From Bacteroidaceae bacterium (lineage in GTDB: Bacteria > Bacteroidota > Bacteroidia > Bacteroidales > Bacteroidaceae): a stretch of 62,388 nucleotides of DNA. Below are positions 24,488-32,724 of the stretch, piece by piece. Location of the stretch: assembly GCA_030843315.1 (NCBI GenBank), contig JAUUPT010000019.1:1-62388 (forward strand). Direction: 5' to 3'. The notes under the pieces were generated by a model that did not search any database, was not told where the DNA came from, and saw only the letters and a list, made by a program, of their open reading frames with translations. Within the stretch, counting starts at the first letter, position 1; each line of letters opens with the position of its first letter. Made by a program: the position numbers and the translations under genes.

Positions 24488-25745
24488 TTCTTCCGGTTAC
24501 GTTGTTATAGAGGTCGATGTATTTCTTGGCGATGGTATTCTCCGAATAGTGGGTGACGGCTTTCCGGCAGGCCTCTTCCGAGAGACTGGGGTATTCCGGT
24601 TCGGTGAGTGTCCAGTAGATGCCGTTGGCAAAGTCCTCTGCCGACTTGTATTGTGCCACGTAGCCGTTGTGCAGGTGGTCTATCATTTCGGGGATGCCGC
24701 CCACGTTGAAGCCCACGCAGGGGATGCCGCATGCCATGGCTTCCATGATGGTGTTCGGCAGGTTCTCTTCCAGCGAGGGAGTGACGAAGATGTCCACCGC
24801 ATTGTATATGTCCACCAGTTGGTGCTCGTTGCTGACGAAGTCCAGCGGGTAGACCTTGAAGGGCAGCAGGTTCTGCAACTCCTGCGAGCGGTTGCCGAAG
24901 ACGACGACGCCCAGCTGCTCCCGGAGTTCGGGATGCTTCTCTGCCAGCAACTTGCACGAGTCTATCAGGTAGTCGATGCCTTTCCGCTTGTCTGTAATCT
25001 TCACCGAGCCGAAGAGCATGAGCTTCTTGTCCTGGGGCAGGAAGCACTTGGTGCGGGCTTCCTGCTTGTTGCGGGGCTTGAAGAGGTTGGTGTTGATGGG
25101 GTTGGGGATGCACGTCACGGCGTGGCCGCAAAGCAGGGCGCTCTTTTGGGCTTGTTTTTCCAGCCAGTGGCTGCACGTCACGAAGTTGATGTGGCGGCCT
25201 TTGTACAGGTCGAGTTTCTTCAGGAACACGCGGTAGGAGAGGTCTTTCTTGCTTCCGCCGCCGTGGATGAAGGGGCAGTTGTGACATTGCTGCTGGTACT
25301 TGGCGCACTCGCGGGCGTGGTGGCAGATGCCGGTGCAGGGCCACATGTCGTGCATGGTCCACACCACGGGTTTGCCCGAGGCGAGTATCTTTTCGATGTT
25401 TCGTAGAGACAGCATGCCCTGGTTGATCCAGTGCAGGTGGATGACGTCCGCCTGCTGGAACTCCGGCAGTGAGGTGATGTCGTTGCCGGTGTTGGCTATG
25501 TCGACGGCAAAGATGTTGTCTTTCTTGAAGTGGTTGGCGCGCCAGATGACGATGCGCTCCCATACGAATTTCCATACCATCCGCCAGTTATGGCCCAGTG
25601 ATACAACGGTGATCTGATCGGTTTGCTTGTCGCGTACCAGTAACTTGGCTTTGATGCCGTGGTTCTTGAGCGACTCCATCAGGCGGCTGGCGGCGATGGC
25701 GGCTCCGCCGATTCGTTCGGATGTATTGATAAGTAGTACTCTCAT
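24480..25745 (-). CDS. Family 4 glycosyltransferase
   Basis: 421 residues from the ATG at 25745 (MRVLLINTSERIGGAAIAAS); the upstream TTG at 25769 is less likely. GT-B fold with an N-terminal acceptor domain that includes a long Cys/His-rich stretch (CHHARECAKYQQQCHNCPF, about 140-158), and a C-terminal GT4 domain (about 220-400). The C-domain has KLMLFGSVKITDKRKGIDY and the EX7E-type segment SLEENLPNTIMEAMACGIPC. Transcribed divergently from wecC. Confidence 0.9.
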   Translation of the reverse strand: MRVLLINTSERIGGAAIAASRLMESLKNHGIKAKLLVRDKQTDQITVVSLGHNWRMVWKFVWERIVIWRANHFKKDNIFAVDIANTGNDITSLPEFQQADVIHLHWINQGMLSLRNIEKILASGKPVVWTMHDMWPCTGICHHARECAKYQQQCHNCPFIHGGGSKKDLSYRVFLKKLDLYKGRHINFVTCSHWLEKQAQKSALLCGHAVTCIPNPINTNLFKPRNKQEARTKCFLPQDKKLMLFGSVKITDKRKGIDYLIDSCKLLAEKHPELREQLGVVVFGNRSQELQNLLPFKVYPLDFVSNEHQLVDIYNAVDIFVTPSLEENLPNTIMEAMACGIPCVGFNVGGIPEMIDHLHNGYVAQYKSAEDFANGIYWTLTEPEYPSLSEEACRKAVTHYSENTIAKKYIDLYNNVTGRNA

Positions 25746-25766
25746 TCTTTTCGTGGAATGTTTGGA

Positions 25767-25801
25767 CAAAAGTAGTGGTTTTCGTTGAGAAACGGTACAA
25801 A
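25767..25801 (-). promoter_or_regulatory. Promoter of the GT4-GT2 operon
   Basis: Minus-strand TTTG (25801-25798) and TACTTTTG (25774-25767), 23 bp apart, 21 bp upstream of the ATG at 25745. Confidence 0.62.
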
Positions 25802-25816
25802 GTCACATATTATTTG

Positions 25817-25824
25817 TACTTTTG
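25817..25824 (+). promoter_or_regulatory. wecC: Candidate -7 box of wecC-wecB
   Basis: TACTTTTG, 29 bp upstream of the wecC ATG. It faces the GT4 promoter within a 108-bp divergent region, so the two operons may be co-regulated. Confidence 0.55.
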
Positions 25825-25853
25825 CGGCACTTATAAGTATAGATTGATAAGAT

Positions 25854-27056
25854 ATGAAGAAGGTTGTTTTTCTGGGCTTAGGCTACATCGGCCTGCCTAC
25901 GGCGGCGGTCGCTGCCCATCACGGCTACGAGGTGGTGGGTGTAGATGTAAATCCATCGGTTGTAGAAACTGTTAATCAAGGCAAGGTGCACATTGTGGAA
26001 CCGGACTTGGACAAGGTTGTCAAAGAAGCCGTGCAAAGCGGACATCTGCGTGCTGTTTCCCGCCCCGAACCGGCAGATGCCTTCTTCGTGGTAGTGCCCA
26101 CCCCTTTCAAACAGAACCACCGGGCGGACATTACTTATGTGGAATCCGCTACACGCTCTATCATTCCCTATCTGGAGCCGGGCAACTTGTTTGTGATAGA
26201 ATCCACTTCCCCCGTATTCACCACCGAGCGTATGGCCGAACTGATTTATCAGCAGCGCCCCGAATTGAAAGACAAAATATACATTGCCTATTGTCCCGAG
26301 CGTGTATTGCCGGGCAATACTCTCTATGAGCTGGTACACAACGACCGTGTCATCGGTGGCATCACTCCCGCGTCTACCGACAAGGCCGTGGAGTTCTATT
26401 CCGCCTTCGTGCAAGGCAAGCTGCACCGTACCAACGCCCGCACGGCAGAGATGTGCAAGCTCACCGAAAACTCTTCGCGCGACTCCCAGATAGCTTTTGC
26501 CAACGAACTCTCCATGATTTGCGACAAAGCCGGCATCAACGTGTGGGAACTGATAGAACTTGCCAACAAGCATCCGCGTGTCAACATCTTGCAACCCGGT
26601 TGTGGCGTGGGCGGGCATTGCATCGCCGTAGACCCCTGGTTCATCGTATCGGATTATCCCGAACAGGCACAGCTCATTAAACGTGCCCGCGAAACGAACG
26701 ACTATAAAGCCGACTGGTGTGCGAACAAGGTGTTGGAATGTTGCCAACACTTCGTAGAGCAGAACGAGCGCGAGCCGATAGTAGCCTGCATGGGCCTTGC
26801 CTTCAAGCCGAATATTGACGACCTTCGCGAGTCTCCCGCCAAGTACATCGCTTCGCGCATCGTCAGCGAGAGCCGTGCCGATGTACTGATTGTAGAACCG
26901 AATATAGCCTCGCATCCCAGTTTCCATCTGACGGACTACCGGGAAGCATACGCAAAGGCTGATATCATCGTGTGGCTGGTGCGCCATACTCCGTTTGTAG
27001 AACTTCCGCGCGATGCCGGCAAGCAGGAACTCGACTTCTGTGGCGTTCGTAAATAA
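25854..27056 (+). CDS. wecC: UDP-N-acetyl-D-mannosamine dehydrogenase
   Basis: 400 residues, the usual size. Rossmann NAD motif GLGYIGLPTAAVAA at 7-20. The catalytic Cys is 256 in GCGVGGHCIAVDPWF, preceded by the conserved CKLTENSSRD segment (about 202-211) where enterobacterial enzymes have KLxENxxRD. The C-terminal UDP-binding domain contains GLAFKPNIDDLRESPA. It oxidises UDP-ManNAc to UDP-ManNAcA using two NAD+. The next gene, 9 bp downstream, makes its substrate, which favours ManNAc over glucose or galactose as the sugar. Confidence 0.93.
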   Translation: MKKVVFLGLGYIGLPTAAVAAHHGYEVVGVDVNPSVVETVNQGKVHIVEPDLDKVVKEAVQSGHLRAVSRPEPADAFFVVVPTPFKQNHRADITYVESATRSIIPYLEPGNLFVIESTSPVFTTERMAELIYQQRPELKDKIYIAYCPERVLPGNTLYELVHNDRVIGGITPASTDKAVEFYSAFVQGKLHRTNARTAEMCKLTENSSRDSQIAFANELSMICDKAGINVWELIELANKHPRVNILQPGCGVGGHCIAVDPWFIVSDYPEQAQLIKRARETNDYKADWCANKVLECCQHFVEQNEREPIVACMGLAFKPNIDDLRESPAKYIASRIVSESRADVLIVEPNIASHPSFHLTDYREAYAKADIIVWLVRHTPFVELPRDAGKQELDFCGVRK

Positions 27057-27065
27057 GAATTTATA

Positions 27066-28193
27066 ATGAAAAAGATATTACTCGTTTTCGGAACCCGCCC
27101 CGAAGCCATCAAGATGGCTCCGCTGGTGAAAGCCTTGCAGAAGGATACTGCCCACTTTGAAACCCGTGTCTGCGTCACCGCCCAGCATCGGCAGATGTTG
27201 GACCAGGTATTGGAAGTGTTCGAGATCACGCCCGAATATGACCTGAATATTATGGCACCCAATCAGGACCTGTACGACATCACCTCCAAGGTGTTGTTGG
27301 GACTGCGCGATGTCCTCAAAGATTTCCGCCCCGATGTAGTGCTGGTACATGGTGATACTACCACCTCGATGGCTGCCTCTCTTGCTGCCTTCTATCAGCA
27401 AATCCCCGTAGGCCATGTAGAAGCCGGGTTGCGTACCTATAATATGCTTTCTCCCTGGCCCGAGGAAATGAACCGCCAGGTCACCGACCGCATCTGTACC
27501 TACTACTTTGCTCCTACGGAGATGTCGCGCCGGAACCTTCTGCGCGAGAATGTGGAAGATGAGAAGATATCCGTCACAGGAAATACGGTGATTGATGCTT
27601 TGCTGATGGCAGTAGACATCATAGCCGGCAAGCCGGGTGTGAAGGAACAGTTGCACGAGGAAATCCGAATGAAAGGTTATGCCGTGGGCACCCGCCCCTA
27701 CATATTAGTAACGGGACACCGTCGCGAGAACTTCGGCGACGGCTTCCTGCACATCTGCCGCGCCATTAAGGAGATTGCCGCCTTGCATCCCGAAATGGAT
27801 ATCGTCTATCCGGTACACTTGAACCCGAATGTACAGAAGCCTGTCTACGAACTGCTCTCCGGCTTGGAGAACGTATATCTGATTTCACCGTTGGATTATC
27901 TTCCTTTCATCTACGCCATGCAGCATTCCATGCTGTTGCTGACGGATAGCGGCGGTGTGCAGGAAGAAGCCCCTTCACTGGGCAAGCCCGTGCTGGTGAT
28001 GAGGGATACAACGGAACGTCCCGAAGCCGTAGAAGCAGGGACGGTGAAATTGGTAGGAACAGATGCTTCTGCCATTGTAAGCAATGTGGTGGAGCTTCTG
28101 CGAAATAAGGAAGTTTATCAGCAAATGTCCGAGACGCATAACCCTTATGGCGACGGGCATGCTTGTGAAAGAATTATGGCAGCATTGAGGTAA
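27066..28193 (+). CDS. wecB: UDP-N-acetylglucosamine 2-epimerase (non-hydrolysing)
   Basis: 375 residues with the full epimerase pattern: FGTRPEAIKMAPL at 8-20, HGDTTTSMAA near 98, GHVEAGLRT near 117, PEEMNR near 136, TGHRREN near 217, and TDSGGVQEEA near 298. It interconverts UDP-GlcNAc and UDP-ManNAc, feeding WecC. It converges with a glycosyltransferase gene 18 bp away, with an 18-bp tandem duplication between them. Confidence 0.95.
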   Translation: MKKILLVFGTRPEAIKMAPLVKALQKDTAHFETRVCVTAQHRQMLDQVLEVFEITPEYDLNIMAPNQDLYDITSKVLLGLRDVLKDFRPDVVLVHGDTTTSMAASLAAFYQQIPVGHVEAGLRTYNMLSPWPEEMNRQVTDRICTYYFAPTEMSRRNLLRENVEDEKISVTGNTVIDALLMAVDIIAGKPGVKEQLHEEIRMKGYAVGTRPYILVTGHRRENFGDGFLHICRAIKEIAALHPEMDIVYPVHLNPNVQKPVYELLSGLENVYLISPLDYLPFIYAMQHSMLLLTDSGGVQEEAPSLGKPVLVMRDTTERPEAVEAGTVKLVGTDASAIVSNVVELLRNKEVYQQMSETHNPYGDGHACERIMAALR

Positions 28194-28229
28194 TTATCCT
28201 CTTTGCTGCATTTATCCTTTTTGCTGCAT
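28194..28229. repeat. 18-bp tandem duplication across a stop codon
   Basis: TTATCCTCTTTGCTGCAT (28194-28211) is followed immediately by TTATCCTTTTTGCTGCAT (28212-28229), 17 of 18 identical. The second copy encodes the last residues (MQQKG) and stop of the minus-strand GT4 gene; the first copy repeats the same reading, including the stop, just after it. Probably replication slippage. Confidence 0.85.
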
Positions 28230-29420
28230 TATTTCTTTAAACGCATTCAGATAGCGTTCGCTCACAGTCTCTATGTTTATCTTCTCCCTTATAATCCGTT
28301 CGGACTCTTGCCCCATCTGCTTGCACTGTTCGGGGGAGGAGAGTAATAACTCGATTTTCTCTGTCAGGCTTTCCACATCCCCTTCGCGGAAGAAGAAGCC
28401 GTTCTTGCCGTCGGTCACCAGGTCGCGTTCGGTGCTGTCGCATACAGAGCAGAGAACGGGAAGCCCGTACGTCATGGCATCGTTGATGGAGAGTCCACCC
28501 ATGCCGGCCAGCACATAGACCGTCGATTCATTCATGTAGGCTCCCAGTGCTTTCGGGTCGTATACCGCGCCGATGAAGCGGACGGAGTCTTTTATCTTTA
28601 AGTCTGCGGCTTGTTGTTTCAGGTTCTCCAGTTCGGGGCCGTCGCCCACGATTACCAACTCTGCATCGGGGTAGGTATTCAGGACACGGGCAAAGGCATC
28701 AATCAGCAAATCCACCCGCTTCCACTTCACCAGTCTTCCGATGTGCAGCAGGCGCCTTTCCGATTTCGGCAACAGCGGCTCGGCGGCTATTACCGCAGCT
28801 TTCTCGCGAAGCAGCGCTTCGGTATCGGTAGAGTTGTAAGTGACATGTATCTGTTCTTGCTTTACTCCGTAGGATGGCAATATATCATAAGCCGCTGTTG
28901 AGTAATTGAGCGTACCTGCCGCGCGGGTGTAGCAGTACTTGCGCACTTGTGCCGTCAGCCATTGGCGTAGGTGGAACGCTGTCCCTTTGCTCATCAGGCG
29001 CATGCCTTCGTCATACATCGGGTTTGCCCGGAAGTACTCTTTGATTCTTCCATAAGGCGGTGTTTGGAAGGGTATCTCACGGATAACCAGCCGTGTGCCG
29101 CAAGCCTTCATTGCACGTCTCAACCGTGGCTGGAAGAATACTTGCAGGAAGTAAGGCCAGCCCATGACGAGGATATCCGGTTGCTCTTCCGCCACAATTT
29201 CCGGCAGGGCGGGATATGCGCTCTTGCCGTAGGGCATCTTCTTTTCGAGAGTAGTGAGGTGCTTGTACGTGCCGCCTTCCACCATCTTCACCCCTTTGCC
29301 GATAGTGGCATTGCCCTTCTGCGGGGTGACGACTGTGATTTCTACTCCTTTCCCGTGCAGCTTGTTCAGCATGGCATTGAGGTAGTGCGGTATTCCGCCG
29401 AATGTAAACAGTACTTTCAT
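28212..29420 (-). CDS. Family 4 glycosyltransferase
   Basis: 402 residues from the ATG at 29420 (MKVLFTFGGIPHYLNAMLNK). The open frame runs on upstream over the neighbouring gene, but that extension is antisense-like and not credible. GT-B fold; the C-domain has RRLLHIGRLVKWKRVDLLID and a GGLSINDAMTYGLPV segment. The gene follows a family 2 glycosyltransferase by 11 bp and ends the five-gene operon that begins with metG. Confidence 0.9.
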   Translation of the reverse strand: MKVLFTFGGIPHYLNAMLNKLHGKGVEITVVTPQKGNATIGKGVKMVEGGTYKHLTTLEKKMPYGKSAYPALPEIVAEEQPDILVMGWPYFLQVFFQPRLRRAMKACGTRLVIREIPFQTPPYGRIKEYFRANPMYDEGMRLMSKGTAFHLRQWLTAQVRKYCYTRAAGTLNYSTAAYDILPSYGVKQEQIHVTYNSTDTEALLREKAAVIAAEPLLPKSERRLLHIGRLVKWKRVDLLIDAFARVLNTYPDAELVIVGDGPELENLKQQAADLKIKDSVRFIGAVYDPKALGAYMNESTVYVLAGMGGLSINDAMTYGLPVLCSVCDSTERDLVTDGKNGFFFREGDVESLTEKIELLLSSPEQCKQMGQESERIIREKINIETVSERYLNAFKEIMQQKG

Positions 29421-29431
29421 ATGGTGACGTA

Positions 29432-30361
29432 TTAATCGGTCAAATAGAGTGAACTTTTCTTGCTGTGAAGGTTGGTTTTCCGGTAGTGCAGCACCTTGCG
29501 GGTGCGCCCCAGTAGTCGAAAGGTAATTCCGATATAGGCGGCACTCGTCCGGGCATCTTTCTTTATCAGTGCTTTCCAGGACTTTTTGATGCCTGCCAAT
29601 ACGCTGAAGCCGAAGGCTTTCGGGAACGGGTAGTTGATGTTTGCATATTCTGTTAGCAGATAAATCTGTTCGGAACGAAGCCATGCTTCACGGCTTACTT
29701 TGCGGTGCTCCCGGTCGTGACAGCCGAATACGGCAGGCGAATAACCAACCGAATAGCCGTGATGGTGCAGACGGTTGACGTAGTCCACGTCTTCACCATA
29801 ATGATAGAACAGTGGGCAGAAGCCCCCTACTTCTCTTAATACCGAAGTAGGAATCATCCAGAAAGCGGCATTGATAAAGGGAAGGGTAACAAGTTCTTGT
29901 TGCTCTTCCATTCCTTGCCGGTTTTCCTCTCTTTTCACTTCTTCCAAGTTGTCCAATCCGGCATAACCGGCAAAACCTTGTTCCAGTTTATCACCGGATC
30001 CCGTCAAGTGTACGGGGGAGAGAATGCCGTATCGGGGATGTTTCAGGCTGAGTTTGCTCAATGTTCCGAGTACCTTCGCATCAATCCAGGCATCCTGGTT
30101 CAGCAGGAATACGGCATCGTATCCTTCTTCCAGGGCTATCTTCATACCGATGTTGTTGGCACGGCCGAACCCAAGGTTCTCTTTGCTCCGGATAAGCCGT
30201 ACTTCGGGGTAATGCTCCTTGATGAGTTGAACGGTGCGGTCTTGCGATGCATTATCCACTACAACGACATCTGCCTGTTGCTCCGATTGGCGGAGGCTGC
30301 CCAGGCAACGGTCTATCCAGCGCTCAAAGTTATAGGATACGATGATAACCAATATCTTCAT
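29432..30361 (-). CDS. Family 2 glycosyltransferase (rhamnosyltransferase-like)
   Basis: 309 residues. N-terminal KILVIIVSYNFERWIDRCLG, VVVDNASQDRT (about 33-43), and FLLNQDAWID with the DxD-like pair near 90. A pattern with HYGEDVDYVNRLHHHGY near 187 is typical of WcaA/RfbF-like enzymes. No clear membrane segment. Start overlaps the upstream GT14-like gene by 4 bp (ATGA). Confidence 0.9.
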   Translation of the reverse strand: MKILVIIVSYNFERWIDRCLGSLRQSEQQADVVVVDNASQDRTVQLIKEHYPEVRLIRSKENLGFGRANNIGMKIALEEGYDAVFLLNQDAWIDAKVLGTLSKLSLKHPRYGILSPVHLTGSGDKLEQGFAGYAGLDNLEEVKREENRQGMEEQQELVTLPFINAAFWMIPTSVLREVGGFCPLFYHYGEDVDYVNRLHHHGYSVGYSPAVFGCHDREHRKVSREAWLRSEQIYLLTEYANINYPFPKAFGFSVLAGIKKSWKALIKKDARTSAAYIGITFRLLGRTRKVLHYRKTNLHSKKSSLYLTD

Positions 30362-31272
30362 AGGACTTCATGTTTTCGTTCTGTATCAATTTTTTCGACA
30401 AGAGAGTCCGATGCACCACTCACCACCTTCCGGCAGAACATCTTGCCGGATTGTTTCAGTGCAGGCCAGTCTTCCGGACTCATGGTCTTTATGGATTTTC
30501 CATATACAATATAGTGTAGGGGAGTCAATGCGTAGAGTCCGGCATACTTTCCTTCGTAGAGCAGTGCGTGCTTGCCGAAAAGGGAGTTGAAGACGATTGT
30601 CTGTATGCACAATTCACTTGGGATAAAGCTTGTCTTAAAGTAGTGTTTCAACTCTTCTTCAGAGCAAAGTTTCTCATAAACATAGCGGGCACAAGGCAAG
30701 GTGATAGCCCAATAGTCGGAACCGAAAAATACATCTGCTTCTTGGTGTCCTATCCTTGTTGTGGGCTGTTTCTTAAATGGAAGGAGCTTCATCAGGCATC
30801 GCGAAGCAACGATCAGCTTATTTTTCCACCAAAGATTCCTCCATTTTAGATTGCGGAAGAAGTGGTAATGTACTATTTTGGAGAGTTGTTGTGCATCGGC
30901 AGACCGGGTAAGGTTCATACCCATGATGAACTCCGTCTCTTTATGCTCTTCAAAATAACGGTGAATCTCCTTATTCGACCATAGGGGATAATCTTGTCCG
31001 CTCAGGCACACTACCCGGGTATAAGATACACCGCTGCGAAGCACGGCTGCCAGCAATTCTTTTTGATACTCTACCTGTTCCCAGCTTCCCCAACTCACCC
31101 AATGGCTTGGCACAAAGGTTATTTTATCTTCCAGCAGTTCCTTGAAGGGGCGACTGTCTGCCTTTTGGTCAATATGCACATAGAAATCGGCATCCTCATT
31201 CAAGGCGTTGATGAGGCGTGCCAGATGGGGTGCATCTCTGTAAGCAGATATGATATAGGCTATGCGGCTCAT
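30358..31272 (-). CDS. Core-2/I-branching-like glycosyltransferase (GT14)
   Basis: 304 residues from the ATG at 31272 (MSRIAYIISAYRDAPHLARL). The pattern FYVHIDQKAD, FVPSHWVSWGSWEQVEYQKE, VVCLSGQDYPLWSN and FFGSDYWAIT matches the bacterial branch of the beta-1,6-GlcNAc transferase family GT14. ATGA overlaps on both sides (31269-31272 and 30358-30361) bind it tightly into the operon. A branching step in glycan synthesis is likely. Confidence 0.87.
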   Translation of the reverse strand: MSRIAYIISAYRDAPHLARLINALNEDADFYVHIDQKADSRPFKELLEDKITFVPSHWVSWGSWEQVEYQKELLAAVLRSGVSYTRVVCLSGQDYPLWSNKEIHRYFEEHKETEFIMGMNLTRSADAQQLSKIVHYHFFRNLKWRNLWWKNKLIVASRCLMKLLPFKKQPTTRIGHQEADVFFGSDYWAITLPCARYVYEKLCSEEELKHYFKTSFIPSELCIQTIVFNSLFGKHALLYEGKYAGLYALTPLHYIVYGKSIKTMSPEDWPALKQSGKMFCRKVVSGASDSLVEKIDTERKHEVL

Positions 31273-32714
31273 GCTTTCTTTCTCTTTAGAAGGAAGTCGA
31301 TGCTTTCCCGGAAAATGACCGATTGTTGTTTCCATAGCGTCAGCGCATAGAGCCCGGCTACAATCACTACTTTAGTGACCATACTCAGGTACAGGCTCTC
31401 TATCGGCAGGGTTGCATAATAGGCTACTGTAATCAGTGCAACGGATAATATCAGATAAGGAGAAATATCTTTCAGCATACTGTGCAATGTCAGCCCTATC
31501 TCCCTTCTTACAAAACAGAACCAGACGAACAGCCAGCCGATATTGATAACCACGAAGACGCGCAGCATCCATTCCAGTCCGTATGGGTGCATGGCGCATG
31601 CAGCGATCAGTTGCAGCACACTCAGACTAATGGTGCTCCACATATAGATGGACGAATGTCCGCGGCTGATAATCAGGTTGGAAAAGAGGTTGATGATAGG
31701 TATGAATGCTCCCCATATACAGAGAATCTGCAAGATATAGGCACTGGCAATCCACTTCTCCGTGATGGCTATCACAATCAGTTCTTTTGAAACCAGGCTC
31801 AGCCCCAGCATGGCGGGGAAGGAGATAAAGGCTGTGAATCGGAGTAGCTTCCGGAATACTGCCAGTTGGCGTGCTTTGTCATCGGCTACACTTGTAAAGA
31901 CGGGCTGCGCAATGCCGTTTATCATTCCGGTAATCAGTGTATGCCCCATACCGTTCCATTTATTGGCTTGGGTAAAATTACCCACTTCCCGTTCCGAATA
32001 GAACTTACCCAGCAATACGGAGAACAGATTGTTATTGATAATAGTGAAGATATTGGTGATAATGATTTTACTGCTGAATCCTATCATCTCCTTTATAGGG
32101 GTAAAGTCGAACTGGAAGCTGGGTCTCCAATGAGAGAAGTAGAAATTGAGTATTGTCACCATCGTTACAAACGAGATGGATTGCAGAGCGATTCCCCAGT
32201 AAGCAAATCCGTTGGCCGCCAGCACAATGCCGACAATGCCCGAAACCACCAGGCTGGAGATAGAAATGATAGTCGTTTCCTTAATCTTCAGATGCTTGAA
32301 GAGATAGGCCCGCGGCGCAATGCTCATGCTCGAAATAACAAATCCCAGAAAAGAAAGGCGGGAGAGAGGAACCAATTCGGGAGTCTTATAAAAATCAGCA
32401 ATCAACGGTGCAGCAAAGAAAAGCAGAATGTAGAGCGTAATTCCGCAGAATGTGCTGAACCAGAATACTGCATTATAGTCCCTGTGGCAAGTCTCCTTCC
32501 TATTCGTGAGCGCTGAAATGAAACCACCCTCTTGTAATGCTGCGGCAATGGCGGAAAAGATAGTGAGCATCCCCACCATACCATAGTCCGAAGCATTCAA
32601 TAAGCGAGCAAGGACTATTCCGAAGCCCAGATTCAGCAACTGCTGTATGCCGTTGCTGAATCCTCCCCAGAATAATCCTTTGGCAGTTTTCTCTTTCAGT
32701 GATGATTCGCTCAT
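31269..32714 (-). CDS. wzx: Wzx-type polysaccharide flippase (MOP superfamily)
   Basis: 481 residues with 12-14 hydrophobic segments spread over the whole length. The N-terminal KGLFWGGFSNGIQQLLNLGF and LLNASDYGMVGMLTIFSA patterns are those of Wzx/RfbX-type transporters (MOP superfamily). It moves lipid-linked oligosaccharide to the periplasmic face. It begins 10 bp after the metG stop and overlaps the GT14-like gene by 4 bp. No Wzy polymerase is beside it, so the product may be a single oligosaccharide, not a polymer. Confidence 0.9.
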   Translation of the reverse strand: MSESSLKEKTAKGLFWGGFSNGIQQLLNLGFGIVLARLLNASDYGMVGMLTIFSAIAAALQEGGFISALTNRKETCHRDYNAVFWFSTFCGITLYILLFFAAPLIADFYKTPELVPLSRLSFLGFVISSMSIAPRAYLFKHLKIKETTIISISSLVVSGIVGIVLAANGFAYWGIALQSISFVTMVTILNFYFSHWRPSFQFDFTPIKEMIGFSSKIIITNIFTIINNNLFSVLLGKFYSEREVGNFTQANKWNGMGHTLITGMINGIAQPVFTSVADDKARQLAVFRKLLRFTAFISFPAMLGLSLVSKELIVIAITEKWIASAYILQILCIWGAFIPIINLFSNLIISRGHSSIYMWSTISLSVLQLIAACAMHPYGLEWMLRVFVVINIGWLFVWFCFVRREIGLTLHSMLKDISPYLILSVALITVAYYATLPIESLYLSMVTKVVIVAGLYALTLWKQQSVIFRESIDFLLKRKKA

Positions 32715-32724
32715 CGTACTTTAT

